DNA from: an uncultured Chromatiaceae bacterium
GTDB lineage: Bacteria > Pseudomonadota > Gammaproteobacteria > Enterobacterales > Alteromonadaceae
DNA length: 64,000 nt
Reading direction: 5' to 3'
Assembly (NCBI GenBank): GCA_937978655.1
Contig: CALJUX010000011.1
Span: 1 to 64,000 of the forward strand
Each line of letters starts with the position of its first letter. The stretch's first letter is position 1. Positions 18,371-27,574 of the stretch are shown here, piece by piece. Position numbers and translations under genes: made by a program. The notes below the pieces were generated by a model. The model searched no databases, was not told the DNA's origin, and saw only the letters and a program-made list of their open reading frames with translations.

Positions 18371-18386
18371 TTGACACCGGTGTCAA
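18371..18386. promoter_or_regulatory. LacI-type operator, copy 1
   Basis: TTGACACCGGTGTCAA is a perfect 16-bp palindrome in the gap between the lacI-like gene and the next operon, 64 bp before the TTG start at 18451. It carries a TTGACA -35-like hexamer. The same 16 bases, plus the preceding GCATA, recur at 22620-22640. Confidence 0.85.
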
Positions 18387-18450
18387 CGTGTCAGCATGCT
18401 ATGGTTTTCGGCAAGTTACTCATGAAATTTGGTATTCACAGGAGTCTGAA

Positions 18451-19077
18451 TTGCAAACTGAACATCAATCGGCTGCCGCGCTGGTGTTGTCCTGCGCCGC
18501 GCTGTTAAGTGGCCAGCATCACAGCACCGCATTACAAACCGCGCTGGCATATCCTGCGCTGGCAGATTTTGCCAGGGGCCTAAGCACTGAGATGGTAAAA
18601 GCGCCGGCGCTGCCAGCGTTAAAAGAGCAGGGCGCACAACCGCTTGGCGCTTTAGTCAGTGATGGCTCAGCCCGCTTGCAGCCGCTACTTAGTGTTGCGG
18701 CAGCGCGTCTGGCTCAAGGTCAGTCAATAGAATATCTGTGTTTTGCCAGCGCCTGCTGGCTGCGTTACAGCATGGGCTTTGACGGCAAAGGCGACACGCT
18801 CAGCGTCGAAGATGTGCTGGCTGATGTGCTGATGCAAAACCGTGTAGAACGCTGGGACCATATCGACGACATGATGGCCGGTTATCTCGCTATTGATGCG
18901 TTGTTTCCGGCGACGCTGTCAGCACAGCCGGCTTTTGCTGATCGGCTGAGTTATTGGCTTTGTGTCATTCTGGCCAACGGCATGGGCACAGCACTGCAAA
19001 TTCTGGCAATTGAATGCCGCGACTACAGCGCGCGTGATTTCAGTACTTTCGCTACTCATAAGGGGACTCGGGCATGA
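18451..19077 (+). CDS. orphan C-terminal domain of a mannitol-dehydrogenase-family oxidoreductase
   Basis: The protein has 208 residues if translation starts at the TTG at 18451, which has CAGGAG seven bases upstream. The frame is open further 5' through the operator, which is unlikely to be coding. It matches only the C-terminal half of UxuB/MtlD-type enzymes: SDGSARLQPLLSVAAARL for the usual DGSQKLPQR segment, FASACWLRYSMGFDGKG for the AAWMRY segment, and AIDALFP for AIFGDD. The N-terminal Rossmann domain and the catalytic Lys...NGSHS segment are missing, so it should be inactive as a dehydrogenase. It overlaps the ThuA gene by 4 bp. Confidence 0.72.
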   Translation: MQTEHQSAAALVLSCAALLSGQHHSTALQTALAYPALADFARGLSTEMVKAPALPALKEQGAQPLGALVSDGSARLQPLLSVAAARLAQGQSIEYLCFASACWLRYSMGFDGKGDTLSVEDVLADVLMQNRVERWDHIDDMMAGYLAIDALFPATLSAQPAFADRLSYWLCVILANGMGTALQILAIECRDYSARDFSTFATHKGTRA

Positions 19078-19883
19078 TCAAAGTCACTGTCTGGAACGAA
19101 TGCCGCCATGAAAAAGAAGACGCCGACGTACAGGAAGTCTACCCGGAAACCATCGGTGGCTGCATTGTCGATAACCTCAAACCTTATGGTTTTGATTTAA
19201 CGCTGAGCACGCTGGACGACCCGCAGCAGGGCTGGCCAGACGCATTGATAGAATCGACCGAAGTCGCCATCTGGTGGGGCCATCGCTATCACGACGAATT
19301 AAGCGACGCGCTTATCGATAAGCTGCAGGCGCGGGTGCTGGCCGGCATGGGCCTGATTGTGCTGCACAGCGGCCATCACGCCAAACTGTTTAAACGCCTG
19401 ATGGGCACCAGCTGTAACCTGAGCTGGCGCGAAGCCGAAGGCGGCGAGCGCGAACGCGTCTGGTGTTTAAAACCTTCACATCCAATCGCTTACAACATTC
19501 CGCCTTATCTGGAACTGCCACAATCTGAAATGTATGGCGAGCCTTTTGATATCCCAGAGCCGGACGAGCTGATTTTTAACTCCTGGTATCAGGGCGGCGA
19601 AGTACTCAGAAGTGGTTGTACTTTCCAGCGCGGCCGTGGCCGGATCTTCTTCTTTGCGCCGGGTCATGAGACCTTCCCAATCTATCGCAACGAACACATC
19701 ATGCAGATTTTGGCCAACGCTATCGCCTGGGCACATCAACCGCATCAAAGCGGCTGGAACCTCGGCAACTGGGGCCGGCCTATTCCGCTCGAAGCGGGCG
19801 CGCCGAAGCAAACCTACTACAAAAAACCGCGCAAGCTGATGCTGGCGGAAAAGGCGGAAAAGGCGGCAAAGGCGAAGAAATAA
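19074..19883 (+). CDS. ThuA-domain protein (trehalose utilisation-like)
   Basis: The protein has 269 residues. It has the glutamine-amidotransferase-like fold of ThuA: MIKVTVWNECRHEK at the start, IWWGHRYHDEL, GMGLIVLHSGHH, then EMYGEPFDIPEPDELIFNSWYQGGEV and RGRIFFFAPGHET near the end. ThuA and relatives take part in sugar (trehalose, maltitol) catabolism with Gfo/Idh oxidoreductases, possibly as 3-keto-glycoside processing enzymes. It is coupled to the preceding gene by ATGA. The C-terminal tail is rich in Lys/Ala (KAEKAAKAKK). Confidence 0.9.
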   Translation: MIKVTVWNECRHEKEDADVQEVYPETIGGCIVDNLKPYGFDLTLSTLDDPQQGWPDALIESTEVAIWWGHRYHDELSDALIDKLQARVLAGMGLIVLHSGHHAKLFKRLMGTSCNLSWREAEGGERERVWCLKPSHPIAYNIPPYLELPQSEMYGEPFDIPEPDELIFNSWYQGGEVLRSGCTFQRGRGRIFFFAPGHETFPIYRNEHIMQILANAIAWAHQPHQSGWNLGNWGRPIPLEAGAPKQTYYKKPRKLMLAEKAEKAAKAKK

Positions 19884-19965
19884 CCATACGCCTGCAAATG
19901 CGGCATCAGCAGCAAACTATTTGCCAGTTTGCTGTTTATACTGCAGTGAAACAGGAGGTGTGCCA

Positions 19966-20703
19966 ATGACAGGGAAATCTGCCGCGAGGCTGTTATTGTG
20001 GTTATCGGCGCTGCTGCCATCAGCAGCGCTGGCTTGTGGCCTTCGGGTCTTGACTGAAGATTTGCCGCCTTATCAGGTGGTGCATGAACAACAGGTTGTG
20101 GCGGGTTCGGCTTATCTGCAGGTGCAGGCCATTTTGCAGGCCGCCGGGTTGCCTTGTCGCACCGAAGTGTTGCCCTGGGCCCGCGCTTTTGACCTGGCCC
20201 GCACCCAACCCAATACGCTGGTGTATTCGCTGGCACGGTTAGCCGCCCGCGAGAGCTTGTTTATCTGGCTGGCACCGCTAATCAACGCCGATTATCGTTA
20301 TTATTCAGCCAGCAGCGCCGTGATTGAACAAATTCAGCAAGGCAAATTGCCGACTGAATTCACCGCAGTGGCGGTGGCCGGCAGCATGATGGACAGCACC
20401 TTGCAGCAGCTTGGTTTTGTGCCGGACCAAAATCTGATTTTGGTCAAAGATATCAACGCACAGTGGAAAATCCTGCAGCTCAACCGCGCCCAGCTGACGC
20501 TGGCGTTTGAACCGGATTTTCAGGCACTCAATGACGCCAAAGTGCGGCAAACGCAGTTTTATGCGTCGCGTCAGATAGTCCGGCAAATTCAGCTGTATCT
20601 GGCGGCGCATCCACAGACTGATCCGCAGCTGCTGCAACAGCTCAAAGCTGCGGTCGCGCAGCAGGCCCAACAGAGTGTGCCGGTGAATTCACCAACCCAG
20701 TGA
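19966..20703 (+). CDS. periplasmic solute-binding (SBP_bac_3-like) protein
   Basis: The protein has 245 residues from the ATG at 19966, which follows AGGAGGTG. The signal peptide is about 24 residues, ending SAALAC. The mature protein begins GLRVLTEDLPPYQVV, a typical family 3 binding-protein opening, followed by VLPWARAFDLARTQPNTLVYSLAR. No transporter genes are adjacent, so it may be a stand-alone sensor or binding protein of the kind common in Alteromonadales and Pseudomonadales. The ligand is unknown. Confidence 0.8.
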   Translation: MTGKSAARLLLWLSALLPSAALACGLRVLTEDLPPYQVVHEQQVVAGSAYLQVQAILQAAGLPCRTEVLPWARAFDLARTQPNTLVYSLARLAARESLFIWLAPLINADYRYYSASSAVIEQIQQGKLPTEFTAVAVAGSMMDSTLQQLGFVPDQNLILVKDINAQWKILQLNRAQLTLAFEPDFQALNDAKVRQTQFYASRQIVRQIQLYLAAHPQTDPQLLQQLKAAVAQQAQQSVPVNSPTQ

Positions 20704-20783
20704 ACGCCGGCTATAATCGGCGATGGTCAGTGGGAAACGACGCCGCGTCATAGCTGGCATCGCCGGTCTGGGTAGGTGTACTA

Positions 20784-21467
20784 ATGATGACAAAATCAGC
20801 GCTCTTGGGTTTGCTGTTGCTGCTGGTCTGGCCCTTGGCGGCGCAGCAACCGCAGCGCCCGACCAAAATGACTTTCTCCTACGTCGACCATCCGGCGATG
20901 GTCAATTTTATTATCCCGCTGATCCGCGACGCCTATCAAAAACTTGGCATAGAAACCGATTTTATTGCCCAGCCTTCTAACCGCAATTTGTTGCTGGTCG
21001 ACAAAAATGTGGTGGATGGTGATGTCGGTTATATGCGGATTGTGCTGGATGGCTATGCCAATATCATCAGTATTGAACCGCCTTTGGTATCAGGTATTTA
21101 CACCTTGTTATGCCAGCCAAAGCTGCCTTGTGATCGGTCGGTGCTGTCCGACCCAACGCAGACCATAGTGACCACTTCAGTGTCGAAAAATGGGCTGGAG
21201 AAAGGCTATCGCGTTGCCATCCGTAGCCAGTTTTATGTAGTGAATGACCTTGCGATGATCCCCAAATTTGTCAGCAGCGGGCGTTTCGGCTACGCCATCT
21301 ACCCATCAACAGCCAATGAACTGAAGCGGTTAAATCCGGCTGAGCTGCGCTATGTCACGCTGTTTGATGCGAATTTGTACCATGTGCTGCATAAAAAATA
21401 TGCCTTTATGGCCAAGGATATCAGTGCCGCGTTAGAGCAAAGTCTGGCAGAGCGAAAGAAGCAGTAG
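20784..21467 (+). CDS. periplasmic solute-binding-like protein
   Basis: The protein has 227 residues and a signal peptide of about 20 residues (LLLLLVWPLAAQ). The mature part has the SBP_bac_3-like pattern IIPLIRDAYQKLGIETDFIAQPSNRNLLLVDKN, with GDVGYMRI. It is probably a distant relative of the preceding gene (gap 80 bp), perhaps in one transcript. Ligand and partners are not apparent. Confidence 0.75.
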   Translation: MMTKSALLGLLLLLVWPLAAQQPQRPTKMTFSYVDHPAMVNFIIPLIRDAYQKLGIETDFIAQPSNRNLLLVDKNVVDGDVGYMRIVLDGYANIISIEPPLVSGIYTLLCQPKLPCDRSVLSDPTQTIVTTSVSKNGLEKGYRVAIRSQFYVVNDLAMIPKFVSSGRFGYAIYPSTANELKRLNPAELRYVTLFDANLYHVLHKKYAFMAKDISAALEQSLAERKKQ

Positions 21468-21492
21468 CCGGCGGGAGCAAGACTCCCGCCGG
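21468..21492. terminator. bidirectional hairpin between convergent genes
   Basis: A 10-bp perfect stem, CCGGCGGGAG/CTCCCGCCGG, with a 5-nt loop starts directly after the stop at 21467. It faces the end of the oppositely oriented Gfo/Idh gene. There is no T-run, so termination may be partial or Rho-assisted. Confidence 0.6.
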
Positions 21493-21514
21493 TGATGAAA
21501 TAAACGCTGTTTCT

Positions 21515-22504
21515 TCAGAGCGTTACCGGCGCGCCATGCTGACTGGCGGATAACTTAATCGCGTCCCACAGCTGCGCCATGCGCAGGCCTTGTAACACGT
21601 CGGATGGGTTGCTGATTTCACCGCTGCGGGTTTGCATAAAGACGTTCATCAGGTTGTTGGCGGCTTCCTGTTCTTTGCGCACCACATTGCCTTGCGCGTC
21701 TTCAATTTCCATCCAGCGGCCCCAGGCGCAGATGCGCACTATGGCGGTAGGGAAATAACACTCGATGCGCGATACACAGCGGATAGCGCGGCCGCTGGCG
21801 TGCAGGTTAAACAGCGTACCGTCGCTGAGTTCGCCTGAAACAGAAGTCACCACGTCAACCGGAAAGCCGAGGTTTTGCATCATCGCGCTGATGCGGGCAA
21901 AAGGTTTACTGGTGATACGCGACACAGTGTTCATCATGTGGGCGCCGGTATCAAACATAAAACCACCGCCGGAAATCGCCGGAATTTGTTTCCAGTGGCC
22001 CTGATATTTGTCGGCCCAGTCTTCCCAGATGGCAGCGTTGATGCTGACCAGCGGGCCATATTTTTCTGTGGCGATGGCGTCGCGCAGCTCAGCGACTAAA
22101 GGCGATAAACCGCCCTGATAAGCCACCACCAGCGTTTTACCACTGCGTTGCTGCGCAGCCACTAAGGCTTCAGCTTCTGCCACTGTGGTGACCATCGGTT
22201 TTTCCAGCAGCACGTCAAGGCCCAGGTTCAGCGCCAGCAGCGCTTGTTCGGCGTGGGCGGCGTGTGGCGTGCAGATATAGACCGCATCCAATGTTTTGGC
22301 TTCAGTATTCAGCAGCTGTTGCCAGTCGCTATAACTTTGCGGCGCAGCTTTTTGTGCGGCGGCAGCGATAGTGGCGACATTCGCCATCGCCGCCGGATTT
22401 GGGTCCATCACGGCGCGGATTTGCAGGTCGTCCCGGCTGATCCAGGTCTGAATATACTGAGTGGCTTTGGTACCACAGCCAATGATTGCTAATTGTAAGG
22501 CCAC
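21515..22504 (-). CDS. Gfo/Idh/MocA-family NAD(P)-dependent oxidoreductase
   Basis: The protein has 329 residues and a GTG start at 22502-22504 with AGGAG upstream. The Rossmann motif AIIGCGTKATQYIQTW is at the N-terminus, and VYICTPHAAHAEQALLAL with the EKP motif (DVLLEKPM) follows. The C-terminal sugar-binding domain has GGGFMFDTGAHMMN. Likely substrates are sugars, inositols or glycosides. With ThuA it fits a glycoside or disaccharide oxidation route; it could alternatively serve as an inositol dehydrogenase for the iol genes. It is divergent from the ABC importer across the LacI-type operator. Confidence 0.9.
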   Translation of the reverse strand: MALQLAIIGCGTKATQYIQTWISRDDLQIRAVMDPNPAAMANVATIAAAAQKAAPQSYSDWQQLLNTEAKTLDAVYICTPHAAHAEQALLALNLGLDVLLEKPMVTTVAEAEALVAAQQRSGKTLVVAYQGGLSPLVAELRDAIATEKYGPLVSINAAIWEDWADKYQGHWKQIPAISGGGFMFDTGAHMMNTVSRITSKPFARISAMMQNLGFPVDVVTSVSGELSDGTLFNLHASGRAIRCVSRIECYFPTAIVRICAWGRWMEIEDAQGNVVRKEQEAANNLMNVFMQTRSGEISNPSDVLQGLRMAQLWDAIKLSASQHGAPVTL

Positions 22505-22624
22505 AGCAAAACTCCTGAAGGTTAAAAACCTATAAAAAACATAAAGATATACTAATTAAGACTCAGGTGTGCCGGCCTGTGCATGATGTTGCTACCGCTG
22601 GCATTGACACCATTAAATTGCATA

Positions 22625-22652
22625 TTGACACCGGTGTCAATAAGCGTATTAT
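22625..22652 (+). promoter_or_regulatory. LacI-type operator copy 2 overlapping a promoter
   Basis: The operator TTGACACCGGTGTCAA (22625-22640) starts with TTGACA, a consensus -35. Sixteen bases later TATTAT (22647-22652) makes a good -10. Repressor binding would block this promoter, which points toward the sugar-binding protein gene at 22927. Apart from this site, the 422-bp gap 22505-22926 holds nothing I can assign. Confidence 0.8.
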
Positions 22653-22926
22653 CAAAGTCGACAGGGTTTTCTGCTTAAAAAAACGACGTCTGGCGCTGGC
22701 GCTTTGCCGGCAGACCGGAACGAAAAAACCAGGAACGAAAAATGTGCAGTGCAGCTGGGACAAACCGCCGCAAGGGCAGCCAGGCTCTGCAACATGCTGT
22801 GGCGCTTTAATCGCTGATAGTTGCCGTGACAGTGGGTGCATCAGAGTGCGGATGTGCTCTGCCACTGATGCAGAAGCTGACGCTCAAAGCACAAACATTT
22901 TTCTGACCGATAACAGAGCAACATAG

Positions 22927-24357
22927 ATGAGACAGACGATAAAATTACTACTGCTACCGGTGGCTGCAGTGGTTGCGATCGGTTGGTACCACAGCACCAG
23001 CCAGGGGCGGGGGGAGTCGCCTGCAGCCGATGCCAGATCACAATTGCCGACCTTGGTGATTGCCGAACACAGAGCCGCCCGGCTGGACGCCTTACGTGAA
23101 TTACAGCCAATGTTGCAGCAACGTCTGGGGGTGCAGTTACGCATCGTGGAATATCCGGCGCCACCGCAGGATTATTTCACCAAGCTGGTGACAGAATTAC
23201 GCGCCGGCAATGCGCCCGACGTTTTTAGTATTCCACGTGATTTACAGGTCGACGACCTGGCCGCCGCCGGTTATCTGGCTGATCTGACGCAAGATTTACA
23301 GGCCTGGCCCGGTTACGCCGCCATGCCGGAGCTGGTGCGCCAGTTAAGCCGCGCCAGTTTTAATGAAAAAAGTTATGTAGTGCCTTCCATCGTTGCCGTT
23401 GAGCAACTCTATTACCGCCATGATTTGTTAACCCAGGCCGGTATTTCTACCGAACAGCCCAAAGACTGGCAGGATTTGTTGTCGCGCAGCCGTCAAATCA
23501 AACAGCAGCTTGGGCAGTTTCCTCTGTTAATTCCGGCCGGCCTGACCTGGGGCATGGGCAGTTACACCGAAGGTTTTCGCTATCTGCTCGCAAGTTTTTC
23601 CGGCTATCAGCTGCTGACCAGCGACAACCGTTATGCGCTGCGTGACCCGGCTGTCGCCAAAGCCTTTGATTTTTATCACACCTTGGTCAGTGAGCAACTG
23701 ATGCCAGTGGCGCCGCTGTTAAACCCGGAGCCCTGGGTTATTCCTAAATATGAAATGTTCCCGAAAGGCCAGTTGCTGATCACTACTTGCGGCAGCTGGT
23801 GCAAAACTTTTGACTGGGGCCCGGGCAGCCGCAACCCCATCGCCAATGTTGATGATGCCGTACGCACCTGGCGTTTCCCGTCGGCCGATGGGGCTGAGCC
23901 TTTTGCCTTAGCGTCAGTGGTTTATGCCTGGGCGGTGAACGCTCATAGCCGCAAGCCTGAGCTGGCGCGCGCGCTGGCTTTATTAATGGGCGATAACGAT
24001 GTGGCGCTGGCCTATGCCAAACGCCTCGGTAATGTGCCGGCGCGGCTGGATGCGGCGCAGCATCCGAAGTTTGCTGAATTAGGCGCGATGACCGCCGACC
24101 ATGCCTTGTTGCCGCAGGCAAGAGCCCTACGCAGCACCGTCGGTGCCAACGCCATGATGGCCGGTGTGGCGCGGGCGACTGAAGCTGTGCTCATTGGCAA
24201 AGTCGATGGTGCCGGAGCCCAGCAGCTGTTATTGCAATATGTGAGTCACGTATTGGGCGAAGATACTGTAGGTCAAAGGGCGACATCGCTGACTGATCCG
24301 ACAGCCAGCGCTTTGGCGCAGGCAAACAGCAAAACCATATCGCAGGAGGCGCAATGA
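22927..24357 (+). CDS. ABC transporter sugar-binding protein (family 1)
   Basis: The protein has 476 residues. An N-terminal hydrophobic segment (LLLLPVAAVVAIGW) acts as signal or anchor. The body follows family 1 extracellular solute-binding proteins: LVTELRAGNAPDVFSIPRD, YVVPSIVAVEQLYYRHDLL, and EMFPKGQLLITTCGSW. It is first gene of an operon with two permeases and an ATPase, and would deliver a sugar or oligosaccharide in the periplasm. The stop overlaps the next start (ATGA). Confidence 0.9.
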   Translation: MRQTIKLLLLPVAAVVAIGWYHSTSQGRGESPAADARSQLPTLVIAEHRAARLDALRELQPMLQQRLGVQLRIVEYPAPPQDYFTKLVTELRAGNAPDVFSIPRDLQVDDLAAAGYLADLTQDLQAWPGYAAMPELVRQLSRASFNEKSYVVPSIVAVEQLYYRHDLLTQAGISTEQPKDWQDLLSRSRQIKQQLGQFPLLIPAGLTWGMGSYTEGFRYLLASFSGYQLLTSDNRYALRDPAVAKAFDFYHTLVSEQLMPVAPLLNPEPWVIPKYEMFPKGQLLITTCGSWCKTFDWGPGSRNPIANVDDAVRTWRFPSADGAEPFALASVVYAWAVNAHSRKPELARALALLMGDNDVALAYAKRLGNVPARLDAAQHPKFAELGAMTADHALLPQARALRSTVGANAMMAGVARATEAVLIGKVDGAGAQQLLLQYVSHVLGEDTVGQRATSLTDPTASALAQANSKTISQEAQ

Positions 24358-25241
24358 AGCCAAAAACTTTTGAGGCGCGCCGCCAGTTTGGTTACCGCCT
24401 GATGATGACGCCGGCCTTAGTGTTGATGGCGGCATTTATCGTGTTCCCGGCACTGTATGCCTTTTCGCTCAGTCTCACCGACGATGCGCTGCTGGGCTTT
24501 GCGGCACAGGAATCGTCTTTTGTTGGCCTGCGCAATTTCGAGCGGCTGTTTACCGACCCGCTGTTCTGGAACTCATTAAAAGTCACACTGATTTTTGTTA
24601 TTGGCTCGGCGGTGATTGGCCAGTTTGTGCTGGGCTTTTTGTCAGCGCTGACGCTGCAACAGCCGGTGAAATACAAAGCGATTTTTAACGCCATTATCTG
24701 CCTGCCGAATGCGGTGCCTGAGATGGTGGTTGGCTTTTTGTGGATCTCGATGTTCGCCAGCGGCGAATACGGCACGTTAAACCGGCTGGTGGCCTGGTTT
24801 GGCGTGGAGCCGCAGCAGTGGCTGTACACCTTTCCGCTGTTGTCGATCATCATCGTCAACACCTGGCGCGGTATTGCTTTTGCGATGATTTTGCTGACAT
24901 CGGGCCTGTCGTCTATTCCGAAAGATTTATACGAAGCGGCACGGGTCGACGGCGCGACCGACCGGCAAATCTTCTGGCGCATCACGCTGCCAATGATGAT
25001 GCCGACCATCTTTCTTTATATGTTTATCTCGACGGTGACTACTTTTGCCATCTTTGGCCTGGTGTACACCTTAAGCCGCGGCGGGCCGGCCAACAGCACC
25101 GAAATTTTGGGTATTTATATTTACAATCAGTCGTTTACTGCCTTCCAGCTCGGTTATGGTGCCGCGGTCGCAGTGGTCAGTCTGGTGGTCTCGATGTTGC
25201 TCGGCATTTTGTATGTGCGGGCGCTGAAGGTGGAGGTCTGA
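24354..25241 (+). CDS. sugar ABC transporter permease 1 (MalF/UgpA type)
   Basis: The protein has 295 residues with six predicted membrane helices. The cytoplasmic EAA loop reads YEAARVDGATDRQIFWRITLPMMMP, the binding-protein-dependent permease signature. The short N-terminus is typical of CUT1 MalF/UgpA subunits. It overlaps the binding-protein gene by 4 bp. Confidence 0.93.
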   Translation: MKPKTFEARRQFGYRLMMTPALVLMAAFIVFPALYAFSLSLTDDALLGFAAQESSFVGLRNFERLFTDPLFWNSLKVTLIFVIGSAVIGQFVLGFLSALTLQQPVKYKAIFNAIICLPNAVPEMVVGFLWISMFASGEYGTLNRLVAWFGVEPQQWLYTFPLLSIIIVNTWRGIAFAMILLTSGLSSIPKDLYEAARVDGATDRQIFWRITLPMMMPTIFLYMFISTVTTFAIFGLVYTLSRGGPANSTEILGIYIYNQSFTAFQLGYGAAVAVVSLVVSMLLGILYVRALKVEV

Positions 25242-25242
25242 C

Positions 25243-26172
25243 GTGGTGAGTCTGGTTCGGGAAGTACCGATGGATACTTGTGTCAGCGGGCAACAGGCGC
25301 AGCGTCGTGCTTATGTCACGCTGGTGTTAATTTCACTGTTTTGTCTGGCGCCGTTTTTCTGGGTGCTGCTGGCGGCTTTTGACCCCAAAGCGTCGCAGTT
25401 TTTAAGATTGCCGGACAGCCTGACGCTGGCGCATTTTCATAACCTGCTGACCAACGAAAGCGGTGTGCGCTGGATCATGAACTCAGTGGTGATCATCGGC
25501 AGCGCCACTGTGCTGACGCTGATTTTTGCCGGGCTTGGCGGTTATGCCTTGTCGCGCACCCAGGCCTGGTGGAAGCGGCCTTTGCTGTACGCCATTATTC
25601 TGGTGCGCATCGTACCGCCGCCGGCGCTGATTGTGCCGGTGTACAAAGTGATGCTGACGCTAAACGGCTGGATGCACGGTTTTATCACTGGCCTCACCGA
25701 TGATGCCGCTTTGCAAACGACTTTGCTGCGGATGTTCTCTTTTGTCGACGGCTATTTGGGCCTCATTCTGATTTACACCGCGCTGCAGCTGCCACTGGCC
25801 ATTTGGATCATGAAAACTTTTTTTGATGCCATTCCAAAAGACTACGAAGAAGCAGCGGCGCTGGATGGCGCCAGTCAGTGGCAAACGCTGCGTTATGTGC
25901 TCATTCCGCTGGCTTTGCCTGGTTTTGCCGCCGCTGGTTTATTCGCTTTTATCAACGCCTGGGGTGATTTCCTGATGCCGCTGATGTTTACCTCATCTCC
26001 GGAATTACAAACCCTGCCGCTTGGCATGTTCCGCGCCTTTTTGCGCGTCGACGCCATCGATTACGGCTTTTTAACGGCACTGGCGGTTATTTACACCTTG
26101 CCGGCTGTCATCGCATTTGCATTCGCCCGACGTTTCCTGACCCAGACATTCTCTGGCGGCGTCAAAGGCTAA
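25243..26172 (+). CDS. sugar ABC transporter permease 2 (MalG/UgpE type)
   Basis: The protein has 309 residues. A GTG start at 25243 or 25246 fits the strong ribosome site GGAGGT; an internal ATG at 25270 is possible but has no such site. It has six membrane segments and the EAA loop YEEAAALDGASQWQTLRYVLIPLALP. It pairs with permease 1 to form the CUT1 channel. Confidence 0.93.
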   Translation: MVSLVREVPMDTCVSGQQAQRRAYVTLVLISLFCLAPFFWVLLAAFDPKASQFLRLPDSLTLAHFHNLLTNESGVRWIMNSVVIIGSATVLTLIFAGLGGYALSRTQAWWKRPLLYAIILVRIVPPPALIVPVYKVMLTLNGWMHGFITGLTDDAALQTTLLRMFSFVDGYLGLILIYTALQLPLAIWIMKTFFDAIPKDYEEAAALDGASQWQTLRYVLIPLALPGFAAAGLFAFINAWGDFLMPLMFTSSPELQTLPLGMFRAFLRVDAIDYGFLTALAVIYTLPAVIAFAFARRFLTQTFSGGVKG

Positions 26173-26192
26173 CGAAGGGATAAGGACCTGTT

Positions 26193-27269
26193 ATGTCAAA
26201 AATTGAATTACGTGGCATCAAAAAAGATTATCAGGGCACTGAAATCGTCAAAGGCATTGATATCACCATCGAAGAGGGCGAGTTTGCCGTGATTGTCGGG
26301 CCATCTGGCTGTGGTAAATCGACTTTATTGCGGATGATTGCCGGCCTTGAAGATATCAGCAGCGGTGAGCTGGTGATGGGCGGCAAGCTGATGAATATGG
26401 TGCCGCCGGATCAGCGCGAAATAGCCATGGTGTTTCAGTCTTATGCGCTGTATCCACACATGACGGTGGCCGACAATATCGGTTTTGCCTTGTCGTTGAA
26501 AAAAGTGCCAACAGAAGAAATCGCCAAGCGCGTGAAGGATGTCGCCAAAATGCTGGAACTGGAGCATTTGCTGGACCGCAAACCCGCCGCTTTATCCGGT
26601 GGTCAGCGCCAGCGCGTCGCTATTGGCCGCGCTATTGTCAAAAGGCCCAAAGTGATTTTGTTTGACGAGCCTTTATCCAACCTCGACGCCAAACTGCGGG
26701 TGCAGATGCGCGCTGAGCTGACCAAGTTACACCGCGAGTTTGGCTCGACCATTGTGTACGTCACGCACGATCAGGTCGAAGCCATGACGATGGCGCAAAA
26801 AATTGTCGTGCTACACAACGGCCACGTCGCGCAAATGGGCGCGCCGCTTGATTTATATCATCAGCCGGACAACACCTTTGTCGCGCAGTTTATCGGCGTG
26901 CCGAAAATGAATCTGGTCAAAGGCCGTCTGCAAAACGGCTTGTTTACGCTGCCGTGTGGCGAACAGGTGCAGCTGGACGTTGGCTACGGCAGTGCGGCTG
27001 AATTGCAACTCGGCGTGCGGCCAGAGCATTTACAAATTGTGCGTGGCGGCAGCGGCTGGGAAGTGGATTTGGTCGAGCGTTTAGGCGTTGAGACCTTTAT
27101 TCATCTGCATTGCCAGACGCAGGAACAGCTGGTGGTGCGCCAGGAAGGTGATTGCCAGTATGAAGTTGGCGAAAAAGTCGCGCTGACTTTTGCACAGGAC
27201 CGTTGTTTCCTGTTCGAAACCGACGGCAAACGCCGTCTGCCGCTCGTCGCTGTTGCAGCCGCCTGTTAA
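26193..27269 (+). CDS. sugar ABC transporter ATP-binding protein (UgpC/MsmK type)
   Basis: The protein has 358 residues. Walker A is GPSGCGKST, the Q-loop follows in VFQSYALYPHMTV, the signature is LSGGQRQRVAIGRA and Walker B is VILFDEPLSNLDA. A C-terminal TOBE/MalK-like regulatory domain spans about residues 240-345. It powers the two permeases. Such ATPases can be shared among several CUT1 systems. It is last gene of the operon; no clear terminator is seen after it. Confidence 0.95.
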   Translation: MSKIELRGIKKDYQGTEIVKGIDITIEEGEFAVIVGPSGCGKSTLLRMIAGLEDISSGELVMGGKLMNMVPPDQREIAMVFQSYALYPHMTVADNIGFALSLKKVPTEEIAKRVKDVAKMLELEHLLDRKPAALSGGQRQRVAIGRAIVKRPKVILFDEPLSNLDAKLRVQMRAELTKLHREFGSTIVYVTHDQVEAMTMAQKIVVLHNGHVAQMGAPLDLYHQPDNTFVAQFIGVPKMNLVKGRLQNGLFTLPCGEQVQLDVGYGSAAELQLGVRPEHLQIVRGGSGWEVDLVERLGVETFIHLHCQTQEQLVVRQEGDCQYEVGEKVALTFAQDRCFLFETDGKRRLPLVAVAAAC

Positions 27270-27524
27270 GGGCGGCACAGCAAATCACTGCGCCGCGGAT
27301 AGCGGTTGCACTTGTTGCACTAGTAAGGTCAACACGTTGCGGCTCCCGAATCTCAGCGTCATGCTGAAATAGCCGGGAGCAGCACTGATCGCCAGTCCAC
27401 ATTCAATCGCGCAGGGTGTCGCTTGCAAAAGCAGGTTGTACGACAAGGCATCTGCTCGCCGAAAAATCATGCTGCATTTTGTCAGGAGGAAACGGGTAAA
27501 AATGAAGGCCTGAGAGCTTTATAT

Positions 27525-27574
27525 TGGTGCGTCCTAGTGGACTCGAACCACCGACCCCCACCATGTCAAGGTGC
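27525..27574 (-). other. 3' fragment of tRNA-Val(GAC): left attachment site of a genomic island
   Basis: The minus strand reads CACCTTGACATGGTG (anticodon arm with GAC), a T-arm with TTCGAGT, and the acceptor 3' strand ending in CCA. This is the 3' 50 nt of a tRNA-Val. The D-arm and 5' acceptor strand are absent; the sequence to the right is unrelated. A tyrosine integrase gene lies 650 bp to the right. This is what remains on the host side when an island integrates into the 3' end of a tRNA gene. Confidence 0.87.

Noticed and set aside
27525..27574. Functional tRNA gene
   Set aside because: Only the anticodon-to-CCA part is present. The D-arm and 5' acceptor strand are missing.
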